The notes under the pieces were generated by a model that was not told the DNA's origin, ran no database searches, and saw only the letters and a list, made by a program, of their open reading frames with translations. From positions 5,828,001-5,892,000 of the forward strand of contig NC_060060.1 of NCBI RefSeq assembly GCF_020283565.1: 64,000 bases of DNA. Reading direction: 5' to 3'. This document shows positions 43,167-55,829 of this stretch, piece by piece; position 1 is the first letter of the stretch; each line of letters starts with the position of its first letter. The position numbers were made by a program, and so were the translations under genes. Source of the stretch: Trifolium pratense (Eukaryota; Streptophyta; Magnoliopsida; Fabales; Fabaceae).

Positions 43167-44872
43167 AGGGGTGTGCATGGTCGGATGTTATTTGACAAAC
43201 CAAATCATATCCAAATCGAAACCATTTAATTGGATTTGGATTCATAACCATAACCATATTTTATTATAAACCGGTTATAAAACTGGTTATAAATTTGGTT
43301 ATGGATATATAACCAGTTATTTTAACCAAACCAAATTTAAAAGCGGTCATTTTTTAAATCCAATTTTTAACCGGTTTATTTTTAAATCTGATAAAAAAAA
43401 ATCAGTTATTTCCTTTTAAAAATTGGTTTTAAGACAATTTAAAAAAATCTTTTTTTTTTGAAAAAAATCTAAATTTAGTAAAACTTGCGTAAAAAAAATA
43501 GTAAAGAAATCAGAATTTTATACATAGAATAAATTCCTATATTTTATTTGGATAATGTAATTGAATTTCCTTCATTTAATTTTATTTATTTTAATAAAAT
43601 TGACCATAAACCCAAAAATTGACCGAAAAACCGAAAAAATCGGCGGAAAAACCTAAAATCGGTCAAAAACCATAAATCGGCTGAAAAACCTAAAATCGAC
43701 TATAAACTCTAAAATCGGCTGAAAACCCAAAAAATTAATCGAAAACCCAAAAATCGACCCTAAACCCAAAAAATCGGCCGAAAAACCTAAAATCGGCAAA
43801 AAACCCAAAAATCGACTATAAACCCTAAAATCGACCGAAAAACGAAAAAATCGACTATAAACCCTAATATCGGCCGAAAAATGGGTTTATAGTCGATTTT
43901 AGGTTTTTTGGTCGATTTTGAGGTTTATAGCCAATTTCAGGATTTTGGGTCGATTTTAGGTTTTCGGCCGAGTTTTTTGGGTTTAGGGACGATTTTAGAT
44001 TCTTCGGCCGATTTTTTGGATGTTGGCCGATTTTGGGTTTTCGGTCGATTTTTGGTTTTTCGGCCGATTTTTTGGGGTTTCGGCCGATTTTAGGGTTTAT
44101 AGTTGATTTTTGGAATTTTGGCCGATTTTAGGTTTTTCTGCCGATTTTTCGGGTTGCCGTCCGATTTTAGGGTTTATAGTCGATTTTTTGGATTTTGGTC
44201 GATTTTGGGTTTTTGGTCGATTTTGGATTTTTCGGCCGATTTTTTGGGTTTTCAGCCGATTTTAGGGTTTATAGTCGATTTTTGGAATTTTGACCGATTT
44301 TAGGTTTTTTCTGCCGATTTTTCGGGTTGCCGGCCGATTTTAGGGTTTATAGTCGATTTTTTGGATTTTGGCCGATTTTAGGTTTTCGGCCGATTTTTTG
44401 GGTTTTTCGGTCGATTTTTGGTTTTTCGGCTGATTTTTTGGGTTTTCATCCGATTTTAGGGATTATAGTCAATTTTTGGAATTTTGGCCGATTTTTGGTT
44501 TTTCTGCAATTTTTTTGTATTTTTGGCCGATTTTAGGATTTATAGTCGATTTTTGGGCTTTTAGCCAATTTTAGGTTTTTTCTGCCGATTTTTCGAGTTG
44601 TCGGCCGATTTTAGGTTTTTATAGGATAATTAGCGTAAAAAAAATAGTCAAAAGTTTCTTATCAAAAAATGAAGAAATGCGCAAAAAGTCTAATCCAATG
44701 GATTTGGACATGGATATGGACATTTAATTAAAAAACCGGATTTACAGAATGGATACCCAACCATTTTTAGAATGGTCTGGTTAATATCTATTTCCAAATA
44801 ACTGGTTATTTGGAGTTGGTTTTGGATTTGGATATAGTCATATCATATGACCGGATATTTTGCACACCCCTA
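43167..44872. mobile_element. Foldback element with minisatellite interior (1.7 kb)
   Basis: Ends are AGGGGTGTGCATGG and GCACACCCCTA; flanked by ATCCAAGGT at 43158-43166 and 44873-44881 (9 bp). Within are CCATTTAATTGG/CCAATGGATTTG-type subterminal words, then a large inverted block: from about 43605 to 43880 units like AAAAATCGGCCGAAAAACC, and from about 43883 to 44630 their reverse complements (GGCCGATTTTAGGTTTTTC). The 61-93 aa ORFs in the right arm translate the repeat as FGRFLVF-like text and are not genes. Confidence 0.75.
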
Positions 44873-45221
44873 ATCCAAGGTACTGCAGATACATAGATGC
44901 AAGTTTTCTGTACCACAAAATTCATTTCGTCAAGCAAAAAAGATGGTACCACAAAATACTTTGACTTTGCCGTCATTGGGAGTGGAATTGCTGGACTCCG
45001 ATATGCGGTCGAAGTTGCAAAATATGGAACTGTTGCAATGATAACAAAAGCTGAGCCTCATGAATGCAACACAAATTATGCTCAAGGTTGTGTAAGCGCT
45101 GTACTACACACCCTTCAGATTCTGTGGAGAGTCACATCACATGAAGGACACCATTGTAGCTGGGGCTTATCTTTGTGATGAGGAGTGTTTGAGTATATTC
45201 TGGACTCATTAGAACTTTGAT

Positions 45222-45262
45222 CCAGTTTCGATAAACAACTTAATTAACCACTTATAGCACAA
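45222..45262. repeat. MITE fragment
   Basis: CGATAAACAACTTAATTAACCACTTATAGC matches the left end of the family found in DEG1 introns; the rest is missing. Lies inside the aspartate oxidase pseudogene. Confidence 0.5.
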
Positions 45263-45667
45263 ACGCCTATCAAAATTTCGGCAAACCACTATTGTTCCAC
45301 GATACACAGTTTTCTATACAAAATGTTCTCAAATTGTGGTGCAGTGGCACTTCAGCGTTGTAGCGCAATTTTTTTAACAAGCTGCTATTTGCTGCGATCA
45401 ACAATTGACAACATTGCTAGTTTCTATTACTAGTACTACTATGCATTGGGCACGTTACGTTAACTTTAATACCTTTTTTTCAGGTTTTTTGTACCGAAGG
45501 ACCTGAGAGAGTCAGAGAACTAATTGCTATGGGTGCATCATTCACATAATTGAATTGTTCATGCTGCTGATATGACTGGAAAAGAGATTGAACGCGCTCT
45601 ATTGAAAGAAGCTGTCAACGATCCTAATTTTGTTGTTGTTTGAACACCATTTTGCTATAGATCTTCT

Positions 45668-45849
45668 GAGTTGAGATCCTCTCCATTTCTTATGTTTTCC
45701 ATTTCTTCCATTACCAAAGTTTTTAAATATTTTGGGGTGTATAAATGACATTTGGACCCACTTGATGTCACATTTTTGCATTTATATTCCCAAAACTATA
45801 TAATAATGGAGGAAATGGAAATAATTGGAAATGGAGAGGATCCTAACTC
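45668..45849. mobile_element. MULE-type MITE in a pseudogene exon (182 bp, 9-bp TSD)
   Basis: Ends GAGTTGAGATCCTCTCCATT and, reverse-complemented from the right, GAGTTAGGATCCTCTCCATT. AGATCTTCT is duplicated exactly at 45659-45667 and 45850-45858. Removing the element rejoins ATAGATCTTCT with CACTTGTCAG, the coding order of aspartate oxidase (IDLLTCQ). Confidence 0.9.
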
Positions 45850-46429
45850 AGATCTTCTCACTTGTCAGGTTTGTTCTATCTCTTTTTCTTTTCTTTCGGT
45901 ATACCGAAGATTTTTTTAACACATAATGTTGCTTGCATAAAGTTTTCTTTGGCATAAATTTTTGAAAGTTTAAAATTCAAAGAACATTTTGATGCATTCG
46001 CTAACTGAAACATGCCGCCGGTCTTGCAGGATGGATCAGAATTATCTAGCATGATTTTATAATGCAGTTTTATTGCATTCTGGAATTGTTGATGATAACA
46101 CATTATGTATTCCAATTATAATTACTCCCGAATGGTTCGACATTAACTGAAGCTCATTAACCACTTAATGTCAACCACTTGGTATGTATTCCAATTCTCA
46201 CTCCCGAATGCATTCTTAATATGTTGATTTGTATATGCTGTATCTCTTTGCATTGTATTGCTATTCTTATTTGATGTTAATTTTACTAGCTTTTTACTAT
46301 CACAGGTAGCCACCGGAGATGGAATTGCAATGGCACACCGAGCTCAAGCTGTGATTTCCAACATGGAGTAAGTGGATTGTTTCAAAACCATTAATATTTA
46401 CTGTTTATGGATCTTTCATACAAGTCATG

Positions 46430-46625
46430 TGCACCCTGTTTGGATAAAAGCTTAATTAACTTATTTCTATAACAAAAGATAAAATTAAGTTAAACTATTT
46501 TCATAGAGCTATTGTGAAGAGCTTATAAAAATAGGCTGAATACAACTTATGGACATGTCATAAATTGTTTCTATAAGCTCTATCAAATAGACTCACTACT
46601 AGACAGTTATAGAAGCAGCCTATGT
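46430..46625. mobile_element. MITE, CTTAATTAA-type, shortened
   Basis: Starts CACCCTGTTTGGATAAAAGC and ends GAAGCAGCC; interior has ATAAAATTAAGTTAAACTAT and TTATGGACATGTCATAA words of the family. Confidence 0.6.
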
Positions 46626-47787
46626 ATCAATAAGGCATCGATTTCTGCAAATTATGTATATTAATAGGTAACTTTAATTGAAATCCAACTAAATCAATAC
46701 TAAAAGGGAAGGGAATACTCATTAGATTGAATCAAGTATTAAGAATGTTTTCCCTCTACCTTATAGTTAACTGATTTTTCTACACACCCTTCAAAGTTTC
46801 AAGACTTCTCACTAGGTGGAGGGGTGCAATATGGACATTAGGAACCGGAACAAGTGGGCATAAAATACGTTCTGAAATTGATATTTTTCAGATCCTAGGA
46901 TACAAAGTGAAATTTGAATGCAAGATACAAATGAATTTGGGTGCAAATTAAGGGTATTTTGGGGGAGCTTGGGAGTAACTCAGAAGTCCTAAAGAACAAT
47001 ATTCTTCTTTGGCCTATCTTGTGTATTCAAGTGTATTTAATTTTCATAGTTGGAATTATTGTGGATTTTGATGAAATGATAGTGGCAGTGCAATTTTGTT
47101 AAAGCTTTAAATTGTAGCTTTTGTAAAATTTTGGCAATGTTGATTTTACTAAATTCATCGCAAATCTAAACATATACTATATTTTATATTAATGCAATTT
47201 TGCTAATTAAAAAAATGTAACAATTATGTAATATTACAAGGCAAAAATAATGGTTGAAAGAAAGACGATAAAATACTTTTATAGGAAAATAGGTGATAAT
47301 GCCATATAGTGAAATTATGCCTCAAGATGAAATTCCAAACTCTTATTTAAGATATAATATATAGTACATAATTAATTAATACAAGTTCATAGTTTTTTCT
47401 CATATATATAAAATATCATATGTTGAAAATAGGTAGGCCTCTTCATTGCAGACACATGACCTCTAAGCATGAGATTATAGCTTCCAATGTAGAATCGCGG
47501 CCACATCTTTTACCTAACAAACAACAAAAATTTAGTGGTGAATTTGAAACACCATAAATTACAACTTTGCCCTTAATTTTTTATTTATTTATTTATTAAT
47601 ACAATGAAAGTAACATTATTATAATTTAGAGCTTTATATAAATGAGTGATGGAGAATAATTTCCATCTACTACTTATTTTGAAATTTAGCTCATAATTAA
47701 TTAATTAACAAGGATAATTACATAGTACATTTTAGAGAGAAGAATACTTAGGTAATCAAGATGTGGTCATTGATATATGGTTGATGT
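46626..47787. other. Intergenic, 3' region of carbonic anhydrase, no gene seen
   Basis: AT-rich with no coding frame. The end of the carbonic anhydrase 3'UTR probably lies here. Confidence 0.5.
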
Positions 47788-50700
47788 TCATACGGAGAAA
47801 GTGGATGAAAGACCAAATTCAAGTCCCCAAAGCTCAAAAGATCCCTTCACAAAGTCATAGTATCCTCCTTTTAGTGCCAATGTTCCGTTCACCAAACCCT
47901 CTCTCACAAATGGATAGGTTAGAAGGTTTCCAAGTGAAGCATTCACAGCTTCCTGCACATAATCATAATTTAACTTGTTAGATTCACTAATAAGTGCTTC
48001 TTGCAAAAATCATTGTATATTATTATCGTTAGCAACACATCCTTTTAACACTATTACGTTAAAACTCATATCTGATATGACTGAGATAAATTTAGACAAA
48101 TAACTGAGTGTTCGAATGTAAAAGTTAAAAATTTCTTTTGAGCATTTACTTTTATGAACCGAAATTCATATAGGTCGAATTTACTCTATAGTATGAGCTA
48201 CATGAATTTCAACCAAAAATATATGTCTACAAAACACTCTTATTTGTCGAAATTCATATATGATATATATCTAACATGAATTTAGACAAATAATTGAGTG
48301 ATTGAAAGAAAACGTTAGAGATCGCTTTTAGCATTTATTTTTATGAATAGAAATTCATACCAAAATTCATATATGTCTCAAGACCTACATGAATTTCAAC
48401 CAAAAAATAAAGAGGGTTGAAAATTGTGAGTATATTCATCCACACTTTAATATTAGACAAGTGCTAGCAGCACAATCTTTTCAACATAAATTGTTAAGTT
48501 ATGTAGGCTCCACATAAATTTCGTGCTATCTATATGAATTTGAACCAATAAAAAAATGTTTTGTTAAGATAAATTTTAACATTAAGCACAAGTTAAGTGC
48601 AAGAGAAATATTGGAAGATATTCATCAAGCTTGTAGCTTGTAGATTTGATTTGTACTATTCTTTCATACCTTCTCACAATGTGTGCATAGCTCTCCAAAA
48701 GGTGCATCTCCATGCTTTGATTTCACCTTTGCCTTTGCAGGTAAACCAATTTTGACCCACTCCTCAATGAAATCACTGCACACAACAAAATACAGGGTTG
48801 AAGATTATTAAATAAGTTGAACTTTGTCAAAAATATTGACAATTTGGATTGATGTGGCTGTGGAAGAATTAAGGTTTTCAATATTATTTTGACAAAATTA
48901 ATATTGTAAGTAATTGATGCAAAAGTATATATTTTATATGTAAATTAAGCAAAATAAAAAAAGACTTACGTGGAGTAGGGTCCATCAAATGGAAAAGACA
49001 AAAGCCCCTTAATACCACCACAAGCACTGTGTCCAATGACCACAATGTTGGAAACCTATAGAAAAATAAAAAACATTGTTAGATTAAAATTTCTTGACAT
49101 ATTATCAATTTTCATACTATGCATGAAATTGTGTATAATCATTTATCTTGTAATATATACCTTGAGATGCAGAACTGCATACTCAATAGCAGCTCCAGTT
49201 CCAGCATATTTTGCCTGTTACATATTGCATAGTGAAACAAATAAATTACCCTATGAAAATAATTGTATCGAACCAGATAATATGTGTAGAACTGACACTT
49301 TAGATTAAAAATGTGTCTGATGCTGAACATCGGAACGACATTCATGCACGTGGTTACATTCAATCACTTCTATTTTTTTAAATTATTATTAATGTTCATG
49401 TGTTAGTGGCGTGTTCATGTTCATGTTTGTACGTTGTCTCATATATGAGATATTTATCGCTATATTAAAGTAAAAGAGATGCATTGTTTATGTGTATATA
49501 TGATTGAAAAACAAACCTGGTCATATGGTGGAACCAAGTTAGCAACATTTCTGACCACAAAAGCTTCTCCTGGCTGGAAATCTAGCACATGAGATGGGCA
49601 GACTCTTGAGTCTGAGCATGCAAACACCATATACTGAAAAAACAAAATAAATAGATAAAAGTTAGTCTTCAATAAAATAAATTGACTAAATCTAAATTCA
49701 AAAGGGTTTTATTCTATAAAGTTTAATAGATATACACTAATAAAATAAACTATTTTTACACCGTTAGTCATATCAAATTTCACTTTGATCATATATGGTC
49801 ATATTAGAGATTTGATCAGATGATAATGTAAAAGTAGTTTATCTTTACGATCGATAAGAATTTGGTCGCTAAATCGATCTCAACATTGACTAATTATTTT
49901 TAGTCTCTAAATTGATTACTAAATGACAAATTTTTAATAGTAATCTTTTTGATTAAATAAATAATTAGTCCCAACATACCGGGGGGCTTTGGCCTTTGGC
50001 AAGTTCACCATACAAAGCTGGATTCTTGCTGTGGAAAAATAAAAATAATAACAAAATTGAATGAGAAAGCTTAAGCTATAAGAAATTAAGTATATAACTA
50101 ATTATAAAGGTAAGGTATTATGAGTTTAGTGTGACTAACTCATATTTCTCTTTCTTGAAGTGAATGAAACCAGTTTTGATCCTCTCTGAGGCTTCAGATG
50201 TTGGAATACCATCAGATGATGATGCAGCTTGAGCTGTAACTGATCCAAGTTGAGCTGTTATTTGTTCAACCTTTTCAGCTGCCGTGGCTTTCAAGTCGGC
50301 CTTCTCCCTATATTTCACGAGTTTAATTTTGATATACGATCAATAAAAAAATTTCACACCATCAATTCGTAGATGATTATATAGTGTCTTTGCAAGTATT
50401 TATAACTAAGTTAAATGTTTTTAATGAATTAACAATTACGATTAATTGATAGTGTAAAAAACCTTGCACCGCAGACTTGCAGTATATATAAATTAAATTT
50501 ATATTTCATACCATAAAGTATTATAGGAGAAAGTGTTTGATATTTACCTCAACAATTTCTCGAGTTCTTGAATTGCTTCTTCATAACCCTTTCCCATTTC
50601 TTCTCTCTTAAAAGATTAAAAGAAGAAAAGATATTAATATATATCTTAGTTGAAACAAATAATTATAAGTCACTCTCAAAAAGAAATGAGAAATGAAAAG

Positions 50701-52080
50701 TAATATTTTTATTATTTTCTAATAAGACATATGAAATTTTAGTCTTTTATGTTACATAAGAAAAATATGGAATACTAATTAAAGTACAAAAGTATTTTAT
50801 TACAAAAATAAATAAATTAGTACAATAATATTTAGAAGTCAACCAAGTAAATAGATAGCACTATAAAGTTTGAGAAACACTATAATTGGAAATGGTATAC
50901 TTAATATTTTGTGTATGGGGATTAATTAAGGGCTAATTTAGCAAAACTAGTTTTGAATGGACCTTTTCTTCTATAGTAATTTGGATTTGCTACTTTATAG
51001 AATCCTCTAACTAATCACATACTTCCATGGTCCCCTATACAAGGCAAATGCACCTAATATATAGTTATTATTTTTAGTATAATTTTTTTTTCTAATAAAA
51101 AAATTGGTTAGTTGTATGGTGTTATTTGGTGACACATGTAATACATGAATAAATCCATGCCACACATTTGTCCCAATAACCAAACTAAACTTACCATTTT
51201 GATGTATGCCAAAGAAAGATTAAATAGAGTTCCACGTGAAAACCATACTTTAATAAATCAAAATGAAAGATTGTTTTCCAAGTAGCAATCATATTCACCT
51301 CATAAGTGGACACTATTAGATTGTTAATCACATGATCACCCAATAGCCATAATTAATGTATGACAACTAAAACACACCCAAAGTGCAAATATAATTTTGG
51401 GGTTTTTACAATTTTAAATATAAAAAATTAAAAATATAAAAGAACACAACTAGAACAATAACCAAATCCTTTTCTCAATAAAGGGTGGCCTATATACATT
51501 GGCAAAGACAAATAATTGCCATTAGGGGATAAATAGCCAAAAACATAAAACCAATAGATTCACTATTATGGTTAATAACTAAAAAAACCAACAATTCATT
51601 ATGTCACACAAAATAAAAAATATATCCTTAAAAAATGCAATAGTACAAAATTTGGGGGCCATGACATATACATGTTCTCCTTTCCATTTCATCCCACTAA
51701 ATGAATTAAACGACGGTATAATACACTATCACACAATGATAGTAGAGTTTTCTTACTATGATGTTGGGCTCGGACTTACATTAATAAAAAAATTATTTAT
51801 CGAAAGAAGAACAACAATACAACAACACACAAACAAAATAACAAATGTAATATCAATTGAAAGTGCATTAGTTATTTAGTGTATATACCAAAATTGGAGT
51901 GATGAAAGGAGAAGAGGAAGCAAAAACAGGTTTGTCTTGAATAAGAGAAGGGAAATTAGAAGATGAAGAGGAAGAAGAAGAGTTAAGTGATGCAAAGGGT
52001 CTCAATGTAGTTTTCTTGATAGAAGTTTTGGCATGTGACAAAGAAGAAAGACTAAAGCCGTTTATGGAAGAGGTAGACAT
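47788..52080 (-). CDS. Beta-carbonic anhydrase, plastid type (331 aa, 9 exons)
   Basis: Zinc enzyme interconverting CO2 and bicarbonate in the stroma. Minus-strand exons: 52080-51889, 50606-50548, 50307-50140, 50028-49980, 49633-49517, 49214-49161, 49055-48970, 48775-48670, 47952-47788; total 996 nt in frame, all GT-AG. Residues 1 to about 100 are a Ser-rich transit peptide and a variable region ([32 protein letters not shown]). Zinc and catalytic residues are C162-x-D164-x-R166 (CSDSRV), H222 and C225 (HSACGG). The protein ends [12 protein letters not shown]. The length is close to the pea enzyme I recall (about 328 aa). The first intron (50607-51888) is long at 1.28 kb. The start at 52080 is the only ATG giving a transit-peptide-like start. 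Confidence 0.96.
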
Positions 52081-55000
52081 TGTGGCAATGAAGACTCAAA
52101 CCACAATGCTATATAGTAAGATATGATGTGTTCTATGACCAATTGGGGTATCCCCATTTTAATGTGACTATAGGTAGATAATGAAAATGAAAGTTGAGCT
52201 AAGGAGAGCTTCATTCCTATCTTTTTAGATGAGGTTTGAATGTTGGAGATTAATTACAATAGAATGACCATAACTCTATGTCCCTTAGGATTGCCTTGTT
52301 CTTGTCATTTACCATTTGTTCTATGTATTCTCAATTTACCTTCACAAACACATATCATCTTATTTTCACACACATAAAATGTAAATTGTTATAACCCAAA
52401 AAAGGTTGATATATTAATGTATAGCTGTGTTATTTGAACATCAAAATACTGACATTATACATGACATTGTATGTGCTTATATATACACATTTCAAAAATA
52501 CAATGAAAAAACATTCTCGGCATCAAAATTTTGATGTCATTTTTCTTCTTTTCATTAATGTATAATTGGACTTGTATATGACATCTTAAGAGTTTCAATC
52601 TTCGCTAGTTCTTTTCGAGGTGTGGAAAATATAAGTTCTTGAACTCATTGAGTTTATCGGTTATTCCCTACAATAGACTTAAGTGTTATGTTGTCATTCT
52701 AAATTATTCTTATAATTTTTTCTTGGTTTTCCATAAATTCTTTTCATAGTAGATAATCCTATTTGAGACGCATCATATATTGAAGTTCTTATAAAAAATT
52801 AGGTGCTATATTTTTGGATTCATTGACATTAATTTTTTTTAGGGCTTAACATACATTGTTGCATAGAGACCATACCATTGTGTTAATGTGTAGATATTAT
52901 CTATGAGATTCACGTTAATTCTTATGAGAATTCAGATATATGAAGAAAAAAATTTGTGGTAGTGAATTCCAAGGTAGTTGAGAGGTTAATTTATTGATGA
53001 GATGATGTAGGGTATTGTCTTGTTACCCTTTGAATTTGTGTGTCTTGACATAATGCACTCAATGCCGGTTTGCCACGTAGGAGAAAATGCAACCACTTTT
53101 TTTCCATTTGAAAGGGACAAAACCTATGGTATATTGCAGTAAATGTTCTATATATTCTCTGCCTTTGCCACAATGTTGGAGGACTAATTCCATTATAACA
53201 TATTAATTAACCTAGATTTAACTATTTATGTAATGTAACTATAGTTTTATAAAAATAATAATCATATTTCATCATTTTACCATATTTTGTTAGTTTTTTT
53301 CGTCGGTATTTTGAGCCAAGAGTCACATGATAAGAAAGTTTCAGGTTAATTTTGGTTAGTGTTAGTTAAATATACTGCGTAACTATGCCAAGCCTGATCT
53401 GGGGTTCAATATTGTTCATTTGTTCCCATCAGTGTTTCTCCTCATCGGGAATAAGTTATTAATTAAACTCGTGTGAAATACACGCATGTGATGCGATTAA
53501 TAACAAATGTTTCTTTTTACTTAGTGAATAGTCAGATCGTTCTGTATTTCTTCTTTGGCTAGCGTTGATCTCGTCTGATATATGAAACTTCAATATGGTT
53601 GATTGATACATAATGATCCAACAATTCACCAAGTAAAAGGAAATATCATGTCTTTTTTTCCCACTTGAGTTATCTTATTCGAGGTATTATTGGACACTAA
53701 ATGAGGACACCCTTAAATCAAAATTTGAATCCTTAAGTTAAAAAACTAATGTCAAAATGGAACAAAGAAAATGTTAAACATAATTAAGTTTACAGTTTTT
53801 GCACTATATATATAAGTTGAATATTAAGAATGAAATATTGAAAATAATTAAATAATATTTGTTCTATCCATTGGTAACCAATGGTTCATATGTGATGGAC
53901 CATAAAAGCAATGGATGTTATTGCAGATAAAATCCTATCCTTAAAGCTTCAATTTGTGGCTATAGATCTGTTATATATCTATTTGTTGCCACAATTTCCT
54001 TCTAAGAGACAGTGCTGTGTTGGAACTATATATCCACAAACAAGCAGTTTCATATATCCACACATTTATAGCTTCTACCATGCTTTCCTTTCGTCTGAAT
54101 CACATCTACTGCGCGCGCAATTGCAAACGCTAATCTCTCCAACTAAATAGGACCGCTATGAGTAACATTGCAGTATTTTTCTAAAAATAATAATAATAAA
54201 GAAGAAAACTAGCATATTCGGCCGACATTACTAAATAAATTGAGAATTGGTTTTCCCAACTTCGCTGCTAAAAACTCATGTTTTTGGACATGCATGCATA
54301 TCTAAACTGCACAAATTTTTCGAAAGTATACATTTAGACCACATAAATTTATATATTTTTTTCTAGATACACCATCAGACTAATGTTGGAGGATAGAAAG
54401 ACCGGCCGTCCAATTGATTTTCATCCCATGAACTGTTTCTTATAAAAAAAAAAAAACGATTTATTTAAGGAATTAACCTCGTAAAAAACACATTAGTACA
54501 GTGGTGTGTTAAATAATTAAATATTTATACCCTTAATAGTGTGCCTATAATAAACTTGGATAGAGAGGGAGAGATAGAGAAACATACACTCTCACACAAG
54601 GCTGCACCAAAATCAGTGACCATTCACCACAAAAGAATTTTTTTGCCATTGTAATAATAATCAAGAAGCAAGCAAAATTTGAAAAGATTAGTGAATTGAA
54701 TAATCTAGCTAATGAAAGATTTTGGTTTTTGAAGAGGTTGGTAGAAAGATTTGAGCTAGCAAAGAAGAAAATTTTGGTGTTGAATTTTGTAATGAGCGAT
54801 GAACAAATTAGGTTGTTATATTACACACACAATTGCAAAAATAGCATTTGATTTTGATGACAACATTCAATGTGCATAATGTTGAGCTTATGTCAACATA
54901 TTTTTTGTCCTGTTTCTTGTATCTTAACTACTTGTGTGAGTGTACTTAAAATGAATTGCCACATATGTAATTATGTTGCCATTATTATAAGATTTCATGC

Positions 55001-55105
55001 GGTATTGTTGTAACATGTGTAAGACTCATTTTGGTGTAAAAAAGAGTGTAAGACTCGTTTTAATCTCAAAAAAAAATTGTGAGATCCAATTTAATTTTTA
55101 CAGAA
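52081..55105. other. Intergenic, promoter side of carbonic anhydrase
   Basis: Minus-strand TATA-like CTATATAGC near 52106-52118 is very close to the ATG, so the true promoter is uncertain. No other ORF, RNA or terminal repeat pair convinced me in this 3 kb. Two SINEs follow at 55113. Confidence 0.45.
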
Positions 55106-55112
55106 AGATAAA

Positions 55113-55258
55113 AATAACGTTTATTTTTTGGTTGATAGACGAAATGGTAAAATTATTGAAAACACACACAGAGTAGAGAAATCGGGATTCGAACTCCAAT
55201 TATAACATCCAACATTAATAATTTCGGCATTTTCTACCAATTGAGATATGGTTTGTGA
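55113..55258 (-). mobile_element. SINE (minus strand)
   Basis: Minus strand: ATCTCAATTGGTAGAAAATG (box A), then GGAGTTCGAATCCCG (box B) and a final A-rich tail. Resembles the copy at 25920-26060, sharing the AAATGCCGAAATT word. Confidence 0.65.
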
Positions 55259-55269
55259 ACAGATAAAAA

Positions 55270-55395
55270 TATTTTTTTTGTCAAGTAGCCTAGTGGCTAG
55301 AATTTCACCCTTAAGGTGGATAAGTGAGATGATCGAGATTCGAACCCCAATCCACTACAGATATAATGCAATGTCCTTCTAGCCGAACAAAGCTC
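55270..55395 (+). mobile_element. SINE (plus strand), different family
   Basis: GTAGCCTAGTGGCTAGAATT (box A-like) then GATTCGAACCCCAATCC (box B). It lies within about 15 bp of the previous SINE in opposite orientation. No A-rich tail is obvious, so the end is approximate. Confidence 0.5.
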
Positions 55396-55584
55396 ACAAG
55401 ACAGATAACTAAAAAAACGTATTGGATTGTTTAATACGCCTACCCTTTTTCTAAACCATCTGAGTCGCTAACGACACGAGTGTCTACGTCGGTGGTGTGA
55501 GTAGCAAATCCAATTTCCTACCATTAGAGTGTTAAACCAACACACAAAGGTAAATCAGACCGTTAAAATCTCATCAAACAGTGA

Positions 55585-55760
55585 TGATGGGTTTAGGTCT
55601 CCCATGTTTCTTTTATACCTCCAAAAAATCCAATTTTGTCTTTGTTAAAAACTTCGGTTTGCAGAAATCGAAGTTTTTTCTAGTTTAATTTTAGAAAAAA
55701 TTCGGTTAACAAAAACTAGTTTCTACGAACCAAAGTTTTTATTGAAGCACAAAAAAGAAA
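55585..55760. repeat. Shared promoter-proximal repeat, copy B
   Basis: AACTTCGGTTTGCAGAAATC-GAAGTT hairpin, then TTTTTTCTAGTTT, GAAAAAATTCGGTTAAC and AAAGTTTTTATTGAAGC, the same order as at 27085-27285. It lies about 150 bp before the transcribed leader of the uL3m gene. Confidence 0.6.
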
Positions 55761-55829
55761 ATTAACAGTGATAAGCAACCCGGCCCAATAGGCCCATATC
55801 CATAGGGTTTCTTCTTCCATTCTTCTTTC

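Larger units (their letters stand above)
44899..46370 (+). pseudogene. L-aspartate oxidase pseudogene (NadB-like), broken
   Basis: L-aspartate oxidase makes iminoaspartate for plastid NAD synthesis. Recognisable pieces in order: the FAD-binding start FDFAVIGSGIAGLRYAVEVA with ITKAEPHE (about 44957-45066) and NYAQG; CTEGPERVRELIAMGAS (45488-45541); VHAADMTGKEIERALL (45560-45602); HHFAIDLL, out of frame (about 45643-45667); ATGDGIAMAHRAQAVISNME (46311-46369). Breaks: frameshifts near 45115 and 45635, an in-frame stop after 45545, missing parts of exons, a MITE within an exon and other insertions. The rest of the oxidase (C-terminal half) is absent. This copy cannot make the enzyme. Confidence 0.88.

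Noticed and set aside
43908..44536. Three ORFs of 61-69 aa rich in FGRFLVF
   Set aside because: Produced by the GGCCGATTTT minisatellite; not protein-like.
43610..44640. Telomere-like AAACCCTAAA words
   Set aside because: They come from the minisatellite unit and are not a TTTAGGG array.
47763..47981. Plus-strand 72-aa ORF
   Set aside because: Antisense shadow of the last carbonic anhydrase exon.
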